From Lachnospiraceae bacterium (GTDB lineage Bacteria; Bacillota; Clostridia; Lachnospirales; Lachnospiraceae): a DNA stretch of 40,645 nt. Within the stretch, counting starts at the first letter, position 1. Each line of letters begins with the position of its first letter. The stretch spans positions 1 through 40,645 of the forward strand of contig SVEJ01000028.1 in assembly GCA_015057435.1 (NCBI GenBank). Reading direction: 5' to 3'. Below the pieces are notes generated by a model. It saw nothing but the letters and a program-made list of their open reading frames with translations. It was not told where the DNA came from and did no database searches. Positions 24,519 to 33,270 of this stretch are shown piece after piece. Both the position numbers and the translations under genes were made by a program.

Positions 24519-27314
24519 ATGAAAAAACACGCGTTGTTTCTTGGCGTTAGTGCCATTGTGATTGGTTTGTTAGGAAGTATATCCCACGCAACAACGTATC
24601 GTGGCGAAGAAGTGATTCCGTATCATTCTTATCAGCCGGACGAACTTGATATTTCACCGGTAACACCATCAAAAGGAATTCAAACATATGGGACTTCAAG
24701 AGCAATAATAGAAAAAGAATATTATTCTCCATATGTGACCTCTATAAAGAATCAGAATCCGTTTGGTACGTGCTGGGCATTTTCATTCATTGCAGCTTCT
24801 GAAGCGAGTCTTGTTAAGGAAGGTAAAGCAAGTGTGGGGAGTGATGAGATTGATTTATCAGAACTACAATTGGCATATTTTTTGTCTCATTCCGTGATAG
24901 ATCCGTTAGGAGGTACAGCGGGGGATCAGTTTAGTATTCAGGATAAATCAACGAATGCCTTTTTGAATGTAGGAGGCAATCAACGATATGCGACCTATCG
25001 CGTTGCAAATTGGTATGGACTTGTCAACGAATCTGCTGCACCATATGCATCTATTGTAGAAGATGAAGAGGTGGTTTTATCGGATCAACTTGCGTATTCT
25101 AAGGATGTATTTCATCTTGAAAATGCGTATTGGGTATCTATGCAGGATAGCTATAATATCAAACAGATGATTATGCAATATGGTGCTTGTGCCTCTGCTT
25201 ATTATTCAGCTGATGAATATTATAGTACGGGTAAAGAATCATCATTTTATGAAACAAAAGAAGTTGCTGTATATTGTCCGCAGGATCTGGGTACGAATCA
25301 CGGAATTACGATTGTAGGATGGGATGATTCTTACAGCAAAGATAATTTTGGTACATATAAGCCTTCCTCAAATGGTGCATGGTATTGCAAGAATAGTTGG
25401 GGAGAGGAATGGAGCAAAGACGGATATTTCTGGATTTCCTATGAAGATGCTGCACTTTTGAATGCAGTAGGTTTTTTCTATGATTTTGGTGATGCAGATA
25501 ACTATGAAAACAACTACCAATATGATGGTGGAGCATTAGATGCCAAGTCCAAGTATCCATGTAATTACGCTGCAAACATTTATACCGCGCAAGGTGACGA
25601 ATACATCAATGCAGTAGGATTTTATACATATGATTCGAATTGTGATTGTACAATAGAAGTGTTTAAAAACTGTGAGGAGGGAAATCCGACAAGTGGAATT
25701 ACACTTGCAGGGAAGAAAATTCGCCAACCATATGCAGGTTTCCACACAGTTGACTTGAGTCCGCTAGGGTGGGTGAAAAAAGGAGAACGCTTTAGTATTG
25801 TAATCTCATATTCATATGCAGACGAGAAAAAAAATTATATTTACGTGGATACAACGCATTCTGAAGATGGTGAATGGTGTAGTAACAAATCAGTAAGTGT
25901 TGCAGGGCAGAGTTTTATTAGCGGAAGTGGTGATGCTTGGCAGGATATATCTAAGGATGGCATGAATTGTAGAATTAAGGCGTATACCGATGCAAGAGTT
26001 CCGGTAACCGGAATTGAACTGAATGAAACACAACGGTCATTATATGTAGATGATACATTACAATTGACAGCGACCGTAAGTCCTGAAAATGCAGATGGTA
26101 AAGCTGTAATATGGAAATCAAGTGATGCTGATATTGCCACTGTGGACGCACTTGGTCGTGTAACTGCAAAAAAAGCCGGAAAAGCAATCATTACTTGTAC
26201 TTCGTTGGATGATCAAGAAGTGCAGACATATTGTAATATAGAAGTACTGCAACATGTTGAAAATATCACGTTAGATTGGTCTGAAAAGCAAATGTTTCGA
26301 GGTACAAAGATTAGAATGGAACCAAAGATTGTACCTGAAGATGCCTCCAACAAAAATGTGACATGGACTTCTAGTGATGAGAAGGTTGCAGTTGTTTCGG
26401 AGGATGGTACAGTTACTGCAGTAGGTTATGGTACAGCAACGATTACTTGTACATCGGAGGAACAACCGCAATGTAGTGCATCGTGTACGGTTCAGATTCT
26501 TGAAAAGATACAAGAAATTACAATGAATTATGAAACAGTTACAATGAAACCGGATGATAAGATTTCGTTGCAAGTGACTACCGTGCCGGAGATAGAGCGT
26601 ACGATGGGTGTGTTCTTTGCATCTGATAATAAAGATGCTGTCACAGTAGATGCGGAAGGCAATGTCGTAGCAAAGCTTCCGTGCGAGAATGTGGAGATTC
26701 GATGTGTTGCAAAGGATGGAACCGGCGTGAAGGCAGTCTGTCTCGTTACAGTTAAGTTACCGGAAGAAGAAAAGCCAACAGAAGAACCGAAAGAGCCCGA
26801 ACCAATCACTGAGTATACAGATTCTGCTTCGAAGGTGAATTACAAAGTATTAGATCCGAATGCTACAGTACCAACGATTGCAGTAGAAAGCGCAAAACAG
26901 TGCAAAGGAACAGTAAAGATTCCGAAACAGATTGTTGTAGAAGGTGTCAAATATCAGGTTGTTGCAATTGCAGATAATGCATTCAAAGGTAATAAAAAGA
27001 TTACAAAGGTGATTGTGCCGGATACAATTACCAAGATCGGAAAGAATGCATTTTATGGCTGTACGAAACTTTCAACTGTTACGATTGGTAAATCTGTGAA
27101 GCAGATTGGTAATAAAGCATTCTATAAATGTAAGGCGTTGAAGAAGATTACAATCAAGACAACCAAGCTGACAAAGAAGAAAATCGGATCAAAAGCATTT
27201 GCAAAGATTCATAAAAAACCGGTAGTTAAGATACCAAAGAAAAAATGGAAAACATATCGTAGCATGTTGAAAAAAGCAGGTATGAGCAAGAATACAAGTT
27301 ATAAGAAATTATAA
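24519..27314 (+). CDS. Secreted papain-like (C1) cysteine protease with Big_2 and BspA-type repeats
   Basis: A 931-residue exported protein. Order: signal peptide (about 1-24, ending SHA|TT); C1 peptidase with Cys85 in NQNPFGTCWAFSF, His261 in LGTNHGITIVGW and Asn292 in CKNSWGEEW; a beta-rich lectin-like domain (about 340-490); three Big_2 Ig-like domains starting near 496, 580 and 664, each with a W-x-SSD or related core; a Pro/Glu linker (747-765); and BspA-type LRR_5 repeats (about 815-895; IADNAFKGN, IGKNAFYGC, IGNKAFYKC). The C-terminus is very basic and has no LPxTG or membrane anchor, so it may bind the cell surface by charge or be released. ATG 24519 follows AAAGGTGG. Confidence 0.9.
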   Translation: MKKHALFLGVSAIVIGLLGSISHATTYRGEEVIPYHSYQPDELDISPVTPSKGIQTYGTSRAIIEKEYYSPYVTSIKNQNPFGTCWAFSFIAASEASLVKEGKASVGSDEIDLSELQLAYFLSHSVIDPLGGTAGDQFSIQDKSTNAFLNVGGNQRYATYRVANWYGLVNESAAPYASIVEDEEVVLSDQLAYSKDVFHLENAYWVSMQDSYNIKQMIMQYGACASAYYSADEYYSTGKESSFYETKEVAVYCPQDLGTNHGITIVGWDDSYSKDNFGTYKPSSNGAWYCKNSWGEEWSKDGYFWISYEDAALLNAVGFFYDFGDADNYENNYQYDGGALDAKSKYPCNYAANIYTAQGDEYINAVGFYTYDSNCDCTIEVFKNCEEGNPTSGITLAGKKIRQPYAGFHTVDLSPLGWVKKGERFSIVISYSYADEKKNYIYVDTTHSEDGEWCSNKSVSVAGQSFISGSGDAWQDISKDGMNCRIKAYTDARVPVTGIELNETQRSLYVDDTLQLTATVSPENADGKAVIWKSSDADIATVDALGRVTAKKAGKAIITCTSLDDQEVQTYCNIEVLQHVENITLDWSEKQMFRGTKIRMEPKIVPEDASNKNVTWTSSDEKVAVVSEDGTVTAVGYGTATITCTSEEQPQCSASCTVQILEKIQEITMNYETVTMKPDDKISLQVTTVPEIERTMGVFFASDNKDAVTVDAEGNVVAKLPCENVEIRCVAKDGTGVKAVCLVTVKLPEEEKPTEEPKEPEPITEYTDSASKVNYKVLDPNATVPTIAVESAKQCKGTVKIPKQIVVEGVKYQVVAIADNAFKGNKKITKVIVPDTITKIGKNAFYGCTKLSTVTIGKSVKQIGNKAFYKCKALKKITIKTTKLTKKKIGSKAFAKIHKKPVVKIPKKKWKTYRSMLKKAGMSKNTSYKKL

Positions 27315-27319
27315 TGCGG

Positions 27320-27352
27320 AGGCGGAAGATGTCAAATCTTCCGCCTTTTTTC
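27320..27352 (+). terminator. Rho-independent terminator of the C1 protease gene
   Basis: AGGCGGAAGAT and ATCTTCCGCCT form a perfect 11-bp stem with a GTCAA loop, followed by a six-base T-run. This is one of the strongest terminators in the window. Confidence 0.92.
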
Positions 27353-27386
27353 ATATAATGAAGAAAAGCTTATTTGAGAGGTTGCT

Positions 27387-29114
27387 ATGACCTGTGAAGA
27401 GATGATTTACAGTAATGATTATGCAGATTTTACAATTAATTTTTTCGAAGGGATAGAAGGTGCAAAAGAAATCTATAATACAGGTTGTGTGAATGAAATT
27501 ACGCAGAAATTAGGTGTATTGCATATTCCGAAAACATCTGATTCTTTGATGAATCTAGAGGGGGTACCGTATTCATTTGTTCCAAAGCTGTTTGGTTTGA
27601 TGGATTCGACAAATTTGGAGAATATAGGGGTGAAAAGAGTAAAAAATGAAGAATTTCTTGATTTGGATGGGAAAAATGTGATGATTGGGGTGATTGATAC
27701 CGGAATTACATATACAGATTCCTTATTTCGAACAAATGATGGAAGAACAAGAATTGGCGTGATATGGGATCAAACAATTAGTGGGTTTAGAAAAAGTGAT
27801 GAAAATGAGGGTGCAGAAGAGGCGTTGCGTCCGTATTTTGGTACTGCTTTTTTTGCAAAAGATATTGACGAAGCACTCTTAAAAGAGAATCCGTACGAAC
27901 AGGTTCCGAGTAGAGATGAGAATGGACATGGAACATTTTTGACAGGTGTCGCTGCCGGCAATTCAAATGGTGACAGTGATTTTGAAGGGATTGCGAGTGG
28001 GGCAGAAATAGCAGTTGTGAAATTGAAGGAGGCAAAACCATATCTGAAAGAGTATTTTGGGGTTCCGGAAGGTGTTTTGGCATATGAAGAAACAGATATT
28101 ATCTATGCCATACAGTATTTATTAAGATATGCAGATTATCGTGACAAACCGATATCTATATTAATCGGATTAGGAAGTAGCAATGGCGGACATCTTGGAC
28201 TTACTTCATTGGAGCGTTACCTTGCAAGTATCTTGGAAAATCCGGGGGTTATGGTGAGTGTTCCGGCAGGAAATGAGGGGAATGAGCGACTTCATTTTGA
28301 AGGTAGATTGGAAGGTTTGGAGAGTAGGCAGGAGGTGGAATTCAATGTTGGAAACGGTGAGGATTCACTTGTTTTGGAATTCTGGGGAGATGCACCGACT
28401 ACATTTGCGATAGGATTCTTAACACCGGAGGGAGACAACATTTCAGTAATAACACCGAGGTTCGGAAAAGAAGAAGAATTGCGATTACCCCTTTCTGATA
28501 CAGTCATCTATGTCGCATATCAGTTGGTAGAAACGTATTCCGGCGATGAATTGATATTTATCAGATTGCAAAATCCTACACCCGGTTTGTGGCGTCTTAT
28601 GGTGTATGCGGACGGAGAAAATGCAAGAAGATACAATATCTGGATGCCGCTTCGGCAATTTTTAAAAAAGGATACGTATTTCTTGAAGGCAGAACCCAAT
28701 AATACCATTACTATACCCGGAAATGCACCCCTTGTTACAACTGTTACAGCGTATAATCATCAAAATGGCAGTATATATGCTAATGCAGGGCGCGGTTTTA
28801 TTACGCGGGATGTTGCAAAGCCTGATCTGACTGCTCCGGGAGTGCGGGTAACGGGACCGGGATTACGTGGGAATTTTATTTCGAAAACCGGAACATCGGT
28901 TGCTGCAGCACATGCTGCGGGTGTTTTTGCCCTATTTCAAGAGTGGAATCTAAGAAATCCGGATCTTGGGCCGTATTATGCTGCACAAGTACAAAGTTTC
29001 TTTTTAAAAACTGCAATAAGAGATGTCAATCTCGAATATCCAAATACGATATGGGGATATGGTATTATTGAAATAGATAAGGCGTTAGAACAATTTCGCA
29101 TACTGAACGTATAA
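27387..29114 (+). CDS. S8 subtilisin-like serine protease, Csp-like
   Basis: A 575-residue subtilase with a complete catalytic triad: Asp104 in GVIDTGI, His181 in ENGHGTFLTG and Ser504 in KTGTSVAAAHAAG. Residues 1-80 form a short propeptide-like domain. Between His and Ser is a long insertion (about 285-440) with beta-sandwich character (LVLEFWGDAPTTF, PTPGLWRLMVYADG), as in the clostridial CspA/B/C germination proteases with their jelly-roll domain. No signal peptide is present, as in Csp proteins. Whether this organism forms spores cannot be told here; the role could be spore germination or another processing task. It lies directly after the C1 protease but behind a terminator. Confidence 0.9.
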   Translation: MTCEEMIYSNDYADFTINFFEGIEGAKEIYNTGCVNEITQKLGVLHIPKTSDSLMNLEGVPYSFVPKLFGLMDSTNLENIGVKRVKNEEFLDLDGKNVMIGVIDTGITYTDSLFRTNDGRTRIGVIWDQTISGFRKSDENEGAEEALRPYFGTAFFAKDIDEALLKENPYEQVPSRDENGHGTFLTGVAAGNSNGDSDFEGIASGAEIAVVKLKEAKPYLKEYFGVPEGVLAYEETDIIYAIQYLLRYADYRDKPISILIGLGSSNGGHLGLTSLERYLASILENPGVMVSVPAGNEGNERLHFEGRLEGLESRQEVEFNVGNGEDSLVLEFWGDAPTTFAIGFLTPEGDNISVITPRFGKEEELRLPLSDTVIYVAYQLVETYSGDELIFIRLQNPTPGLWRLMVYADGENARRYNIWMPLRQFLKKDTYFLKAEPNNTITIPGNAPLVTTVTAYNHQNGSIYANAGRGFITRDVAKPDLTAPGVRVTGPGLRGNFISKTGTSVAAAHAAGVFALFQEWNLRNPDLGPYYAAQVQSFFLKTAIRDVNLEYPNTIWGYGIIEIDKALEQFRILNV

Positions 29115-29154
29115 CGAAGTGTTTGCCAATGAAAAGAGTAGATATCATAATAAG

Positions 29155-29191
29155 AATGCTCACGAATCCGGTAAATGGTTTCGTGAGCATT
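29155..29191. terminator. Bidirectional terminator between the S8 protease gene and htpG
   Basis: AATGCTCACGAA and TTCGTGAGCATT form a perfect 12-bp stem with a 13-base loop between two convergent genes. Its flanks are T-rich on the + strand (TTCTTATATT) and on the - strand (CTTATTATG), so it can serve both. Confidence 0.75.
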
Positions 29192-29198
29192 TCTTATA

Positions 29199-31076
29199 TT
29201 ATTGTGTAATCAAATTTAATATACGGTTGCTTCTTGCAATGAACTTTGTCATTGCCTCAGCTTCTAAAGGTGCATGTGCCAATAATGCGAGGTCATATAA
29301 TTGTTCGCAGATTGTATTGGTATTGTCACCTTCCGGATTCTCCAATATGAATTGTACAAGTTGATTGTTCGCATTTAATACGAGAGTTTGTCCCTCGGCA
29401 CCGAACATGGAAGGGTCCATTGCACCCATCATGCTGTACATCTTCATCATCTCTTGCATTCTTCTTGTTTCTTCAGGAAGTGTAATCATAGAAGAAATAT
29501 CAGCATTCTTAAGCTTTTCAACCTTTACTGTTAAGGTTTCGTTGTCTAATGCCTTGCGGAATGTCTCTGTTAACTTGTCCGTTGTTTCTTTTAACTCATC
29601 CTCTGAAACATCTTCTTTGAAGGTATTCGTGATATCAGAGTCAATTCTTGTGAATTTGACACCTTCGTGCTTCTGTTCCTGATGTGTGATGAATGGAGTG
29701 TCGATGTTATGTGTTAAGATAACCGCATCAATGCCTTGCTCCTTGAACATATTAATATACTGTGACTGTACTTTTTCGTTATCGGTATAGAATACGGTGT
29801 TCTCGTATTGCTCTTTTCCGGCTTCGAGATATTCTTCCAAAGTAAGGTATTTACCCTCCAGATTCTTATAAAGAATATAGTTTGTCATCTTATCATTGAA
29901 TTTGTCATCCTTAAGACATCCGAATTTGATAAATGGACTCAAGTCATCCCAATAGCTTTCATATGTTTCTCGTTCTGTCTTGAACATTCCGGATAATTTG
30001 TCTGCAACCTTCTTGGTTATATAATCAGAAATTTTCTTCACGAAACCGTCATTTTGAAGCGCACTTCTTGATACATTCAAAGGTAAATCCGGGCAATCGA
30101 TAACACCCTTTAATAATAGAAGGAATTCAGGAATGACTTCCTTGATATTATCAGCGATAAACACTTGGTTATTGTATAGCTTGATGGTTCCTTCTAATGT
30201 ATCATATTCTGAATTGAATTTCGGGAAGTATAGAATTCCCTTTAGATTAAATGGGTAATCCATATTCAAATGTATCCAGAATAGAGGTTCCTTAAAGTCC
30301 AAAAAGACTTTTTTATAAAATTCTTTATATTCTTCTTCTGTACAATCGTTAGGATGCTTTGTCCACAAAGGCTTTGTGTCATTAAGTGGTTTTTCTTCTT
30401 TCTCAGTCTCTACTTCTTCACTTGTAGTATCTTCCTTCGCTGCATCAGCATTTGTAAAATAAATCTCTTCAGGCATAAATGAACAGTACTTATTAAGCAC
30501 TTCCTTGACACGATATTCATTCGCAAATTCATAACTGTCTTCGTTCAGATATAATGTGATTTCTGTACCGTGTACATCGCGGTCACCGTTTGACATAGTG
30601 AATTCCGTTCCGCCATCACATTCCCAAAATACAGGCTCAGCACCTTCCTGGTAGGATAATGTATTGATTGTAACTTTATCTGCCACCATGAATGTTGAAT
30701 AAAAGCCGAGACCGAAATGACCGATAATCTGATCATCGGTTGCTTTGTCTTTATATTTTTCAAGGAAATCAGAAGCGCCGGAAAATGCAATCTGATTAAT
30801 GTATTCTTGAACTTCAGCAGCAGTCATACCGATACCGTTATCAATAAATGTAAGTGTTTTATCTGTAGGGCTTGCAATGACATCGATACGATAAGCGATA
30901 TCATCAGTTTCTTCGTATTCACCAATCAAAGATAGCTTGCGTAATTTTGTTACAGCATCACACGCATTAGAAACAACCTCTCGTATAAATATGTCATGGT
31001 CAGAATATAACCACTTTTTAATAATTGGAAAAATGTTATCACTATTGATGGATAAACTACCGTGTTTCTTTCTCAT
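29199..31076 (-). CDS. htpG: Molecular chaperone HtpG (Hsp90)
   Basis: The bacterial Hsp90 chaperone, an ATP-driven dimer for late folding steps. The N-terminal ATPase has REVVSNACDAVTKL, FIDNGIGMT and IGHFGLGFYSTFMVA; the middle domain has LPLNVSRSALQND and NQVFIADN. At 625 residues it is full length, with a charged linker (about 215-240, TSEEVETEKEEK). I chose the ATG at 31076 (MRKKHGSLSIN), 7 bases after AAGGAGA; an upstream in-frame ATG would run through that site. It has a CIRCE operator and a promoter upstream, so it belongs to the HrcA heat-shock regulon here. Confidence 0.96.
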   Translation of the reverse strand: MRKKHGSLSINSDNIFPIIKKWLYSDHDIFIREVVSNACDAVTKLRKLSLIGEYEETDDIAYRIDVIASPTDKTLTFIDNGIGMTAAEVQEYINQIAFSGASDFLEKYKDKATDDQIIGHFGLGFYSTFMVADKVTINTLSYQEGAEPVFWECDGGTEFTMSNGDRDVHGTEITLYLNEDSYEFANEYRVKEVLNKYCSFMPEEIYFTNADAAKEDTTSEEVETEKEEKPLNDTKPLWTKHPNDCTEEEYKEFYKKVFLDFKEPLFWIHLNMDYPFNLKGILYFPKFNSEYDTLEGTIKLYNNQVFIADNIKEVIPEFLLLLKGVIDCPDLPLNVSRSALQNDGFVKKISDYITKKVADKLSGMFKTERETYESYWDDLSPFIKFGCLKDDKFNDKMTNYILYKNLEGKYLTLEEYLEAGKEQYENTVFYTDNEKVQSQYINMFKEQGIDAVILTHNIDTPFITHQEQKHEGVKFTRIDSDITNTFKEDVSEDELKETTDKLTETFRKALDNETLTVKVEKLKNADISSMITLPEETRRMQEMMKMYSMMGAMDPSMFGAEGQTLVLNANNQLVQFILENPEGDNTNTICEQLYDLALLAHAPLEAEAMTKFIARSNRILNLITQ

Positions 31077-31109
31077 AATTAGTTCTCCTTTATTTAACAA
31101 GTTATTCTT

Positions 31110-31138
31110 ATGATAGTACAGGGATTTTCAAAAGTCAA
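31110..31138 (-). promoter_or_regulatory. Sigma-A-type promoter of htpG
   Basis: Read on the minus strand: TTGACT (31138-31133), a 17-base spacer and TATCAT (31115-31110). It lies between the CIRCE element and the start codon, about 35 bases before the latter. Confidence 0.7.
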
Positions 31139-31145
31139 GATAAAA

Positions 31146-31172
31146 TTAGCACTCTGGAAAGGAGAGTGCTAA
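31146..31172. promoter_or_regulatory. CIRCE element (HrcA operator)
   Basis: TTAGCACTC-N9-GAGTGCTAA matches the CIRCE consensus at all 18 arm positions. HrcA binds it and releases on heat stress. The only gene it can serve here is htpG on the minus strand; it lies 7 bases upstream of that gene's apparent -35 box. Confidence 0.95.
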
Positions 31173-31217
31173 TCAACTTTGAGAATCACATTTATTTACT
31201 TTGTTTGTCACATTTTT

Positions 31218-31250
31218 GTGAAAAAAGGAAAAACCCTTGAAAATTCAAGG
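31218..31250 (-). terminator. Rho-independent terminator of the DUF5721-like gene
   Basis: On the minus strand CCTTGAA-TT-TTCAAGG forms a hairpin of 6-7 pairs followed by GTTTTTCCTTTTTT, 35 bases beyond the stop codon at 31286. The stem is short but the T-run is long. Confidence 0.65.
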
Positions 31251-31285
31251 ACTTTTCGTTGTTGCGTGTCGATATTTAGAATGTG

Positions 31286-31783
31286 TTATGCACAAGTAAT
31301 ATTGTTGGATTTGAAAAATGTGATAATCTTATCAGAAAATTCCTGTTCGATTTGCTTGTCTAATGTGAAAATATGATAAGAAATTCCGCATATCACATTT
31401 AATTGGTTTTCTTGGAAGAGGATGTTTAGATATAATCCATTGATATCGTTAGAATTAAGTGATGAATTAGCGTCGGTAAAGATGGCGCGTTCTTCTTGCT
31501 CACTTACTTTTAAAACAAGTTTTAACTGTGTTGGAGTTTTCTTTCCTTTGATTAGATGAAATATTTTTTCCTTGGCAATAGACCATGGCATATAATTAAG
31601 CTCCTGTATACCCAATGCATCTAGTTCATCCTCGTTGAAAAAAGCAGATTGTATATGTCCGTCTATCGTATATGAAAGATCGGTTGTAATGCTCGCTGAG
31701 ACCAGAAGATATTGGTTCATTAAGTCAGTTTGGAATAATAATTGCATAAATGGTTTAATATCTAGTATATGAATTGATTGCAT
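31286..31783 (-). CDS. DUF5721-like protein of unknown function
   Basis: A 165-residue soluble protein of unknown function. The start MQSIHILDIKPFMQLLF, then LLVSASITTDLSYTIDGH and the SAFFNEDELDALG segment, resemble the DUF5721 family of Lachnospiraceae; this is from memory of the family pattern, not a search. It has no signal peptide, no membrane helix and no obvious catalytic motif. A perfect AGGAGG lies before the ATG, and a possible promoter precedes it. It is divergent from the M18 aminopeptidase gene, sharing a 110-base control region. Confidence 0.6.
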   Translation of the reverse strand: MQSIHILDIKPFMQLLFQTDLMNQYLLVSASITTDLSYTIDGHIQSAFFNEDELDALGIQELNYMPWSIAKEKIFHLIKGKKTPTQLKLVLKVSEQEERAIFTDANSSLNSNDINGLYLNILFQENQLNVICGISYHIFTLDKQIEQEFSDKIITFFKSNNITCA

Positions 31784-31813
31784 AATAACGGCCTCCTGTT
31801 CGCATTTTTGTCT

Positions 31814-31842
31814 AGTTTATCATTCGGATAGTAGAACTGCAA
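31814..31842 (-). promoter_or_regulatory. Candidate promoter of the DUF5721-like gene
   Basis: On the minus strand TTGCAG (31842-31837), 17 bases and TAAACT (31819-31814), about 30 bases before the start codon. The -10 match is 4 of 6. On the other strand a TATAAT at 31855-31860 could serve the aminopeptidase, but no -35 box fits. Confidence 0.4.
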
Positions 31843-31893
31843 GATAAAAAGATGTATAATAAGAAAAGAAAATTAAAAAAGAGGAATGAAGAT

Positions 31894-33168
31894 ATGGAAC
31901 AATTAACAAAACTTATAGAATACGGTGTAACACCTTTTCATGTGATTGATTATGTAAAAAAACAATTAGTAGATGTATGTGGATATCGGGAATGGAATCT
32001 TCAAGATGAATTCGTACCGGAAGAAAGCGGGGATTATTATGTAAACCTATATGGTACGAATGCAGTTGCAATGCGAATTGGTAAAAACATAACGAAAAAA
32101 CCGGCTGTTCGGATTGCGATGGCACATAGCGACTATCCATGTTTTCAGATTAAACCCAATCCGGATATATCGAAGGCGCATGCTTTAGGGTTAAATGTAG
32201 AAATCTATGGAGGAATGAATCAAAAGTCATGGATTGATCGTCCGTTAGGTGTTGCGGGAACCATCCTTTTAAAAGGTGAGAACGCATTTTCTCCAAAGAC
32301 AATTTTTTATCAGAGCAATCGGAGTATATGTATTATACCGAGTCTTGCGATTCATATGGACAGGGAATTGAATAAAAAAGGTGCTTTGGATGTAGCAAAG
32401 GAGTTGGTTCCGATTGCATCTTTGTCGGAAGAGTCTGATTTGCTAAAGACGATTGCCAAAGATCTATCCTTGGATACAGAAGCAATATTAGATTATGACC
32501 TTTTTCTATATAATATGGATAAGCCGACAATTTGTGGTTTAGATTCTTCTATGCTTGCTTCACCAAGATTGGATAATCTTACTTCTGTTGCTGCCATATT
32601 AAAAGGGTTAACACAATGTAGTAAAGTTCCTGATAATACAATTGATATCATGGTTATCTTTGATAATGAAGAAGTTGGAAGTTTATCAAAACAAGGAGCG
32701 GACAGTCAATTGCTCAGCATGGTTTTGGATAAGATAGGAACATGCCTTGATTTGTCACCTGATTACAAGGTGGAAACAGCGCCGCAAAGCTTTTTGTTGT
32801 CTGTAGATGTAGCGCACGCAAATCATCCGAATTATGAAGAAAAGAGTGATGCGACGAACAAAGCATATATGGGCAAAGGGTTCGCATTAAAGAGAAGTGT
32901 AGGTCAAAAATACGGAACAACAGCTTCGACAAGTGCTGTTGTAAAGGATATATGCCAAAAACAGGATATTCCGTATACGATTGCAATTAATAAAACAGGT
33001 ATTCCCGGAGGAAGTACGTTAGGACCAATTGTAACTTCGTATCTACCATTTCCATGCGCGGATATAGGGATGCCGATTGTTGCGATGCATTCTGCGGTAG
33101 AATTAGGAGCAGTTAGCGATTATGATGCACTTTGCAGGTTTATCAAAGCTTTTTATGAAGAAGCGTGA
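31894..33168 (+). CDS. M18-family aminopeptidase (second copy)
   Basis: A 424-residue M18 aminopeptidase, the usual length for ApeB-type enzymes. Motifs are MAHSDYPCFQIKP (first metal histidine and aspartate), the NVEIYGGMNQKSWIDRPLG block, IFDNEEVGSLSKQGADS, and HSAVELGAVSDYD at the end. The specificity helix SPRLDNLTSVAAILKGL is present. I chose ATG 31894 because the family N-terminus (MEQLTKLIEYGVTPFHVIDY) starts there; AAAGAGG lies 10 bases upstream. It differs markedly from the 459-residue M18 gene at 23059, so the two are not a recent duplication. It is divergent from the DUF5721-like gene. Confidence 0.93.
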   Translation: MEQLTKLIEYGVTPFHVIDYVKKQLVDVCGYREWNLQDEFVPEESGDYYVNLYGTNAVAMRIGKNITKKPAVRIAMAHSDYPCFQIKPNPDISKAHALGLNVEIYGGMNQKSWIDRPLGVAGTILLKGENAFSPKTIFYQSNRSICIIPSLAIHMDRELNKKGALDVAKELVPIASLSEESDLLKTIAKDLSLDTEAILDYDLFLYNMDKPTICGLDSSMLASPRLDNLTSVAAILKGLTQCSKVPDNTIDIMVIFDNEEVGSLSKQGADSQLLSMVLDKIGTCLDLSPDYKVETAPQSFLLSVDVAHANHPNYEEKSDATNKAYMGKGFALKRSVGQKYGTTASTSAVVKDICQKQDIPYTIAINKTGIPGGSTLGPIVTSYLPFPCADIGMPIVAMHSAVELGAVSDYDALCRFIKAFYEEA

Positions 33169-33213
33169 CAGGCGCTTGTATAGAATTCCTAAAACATACC
33201 AATACTATTTATG

Positions 33214-33246
33214 AAAAAACCGACACGTAGGTGTGTCGGTTTTATA
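33214..33246 (+). terminator. Rho-independent terminator of the second M18 gene
   Basis: AAACCGACAC and GTGTCGGTTT form a perfect 10-bp stem with a GTAGGT loop, flanked by A-run and T-run (TTTTAT). It ends 14 bases before the AGGAGG of the ferredoxin gene. Confidence 0.85.
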
Positions 33247-33270
33247 GTTTGAAATTTTAGGAGGTTTTTA

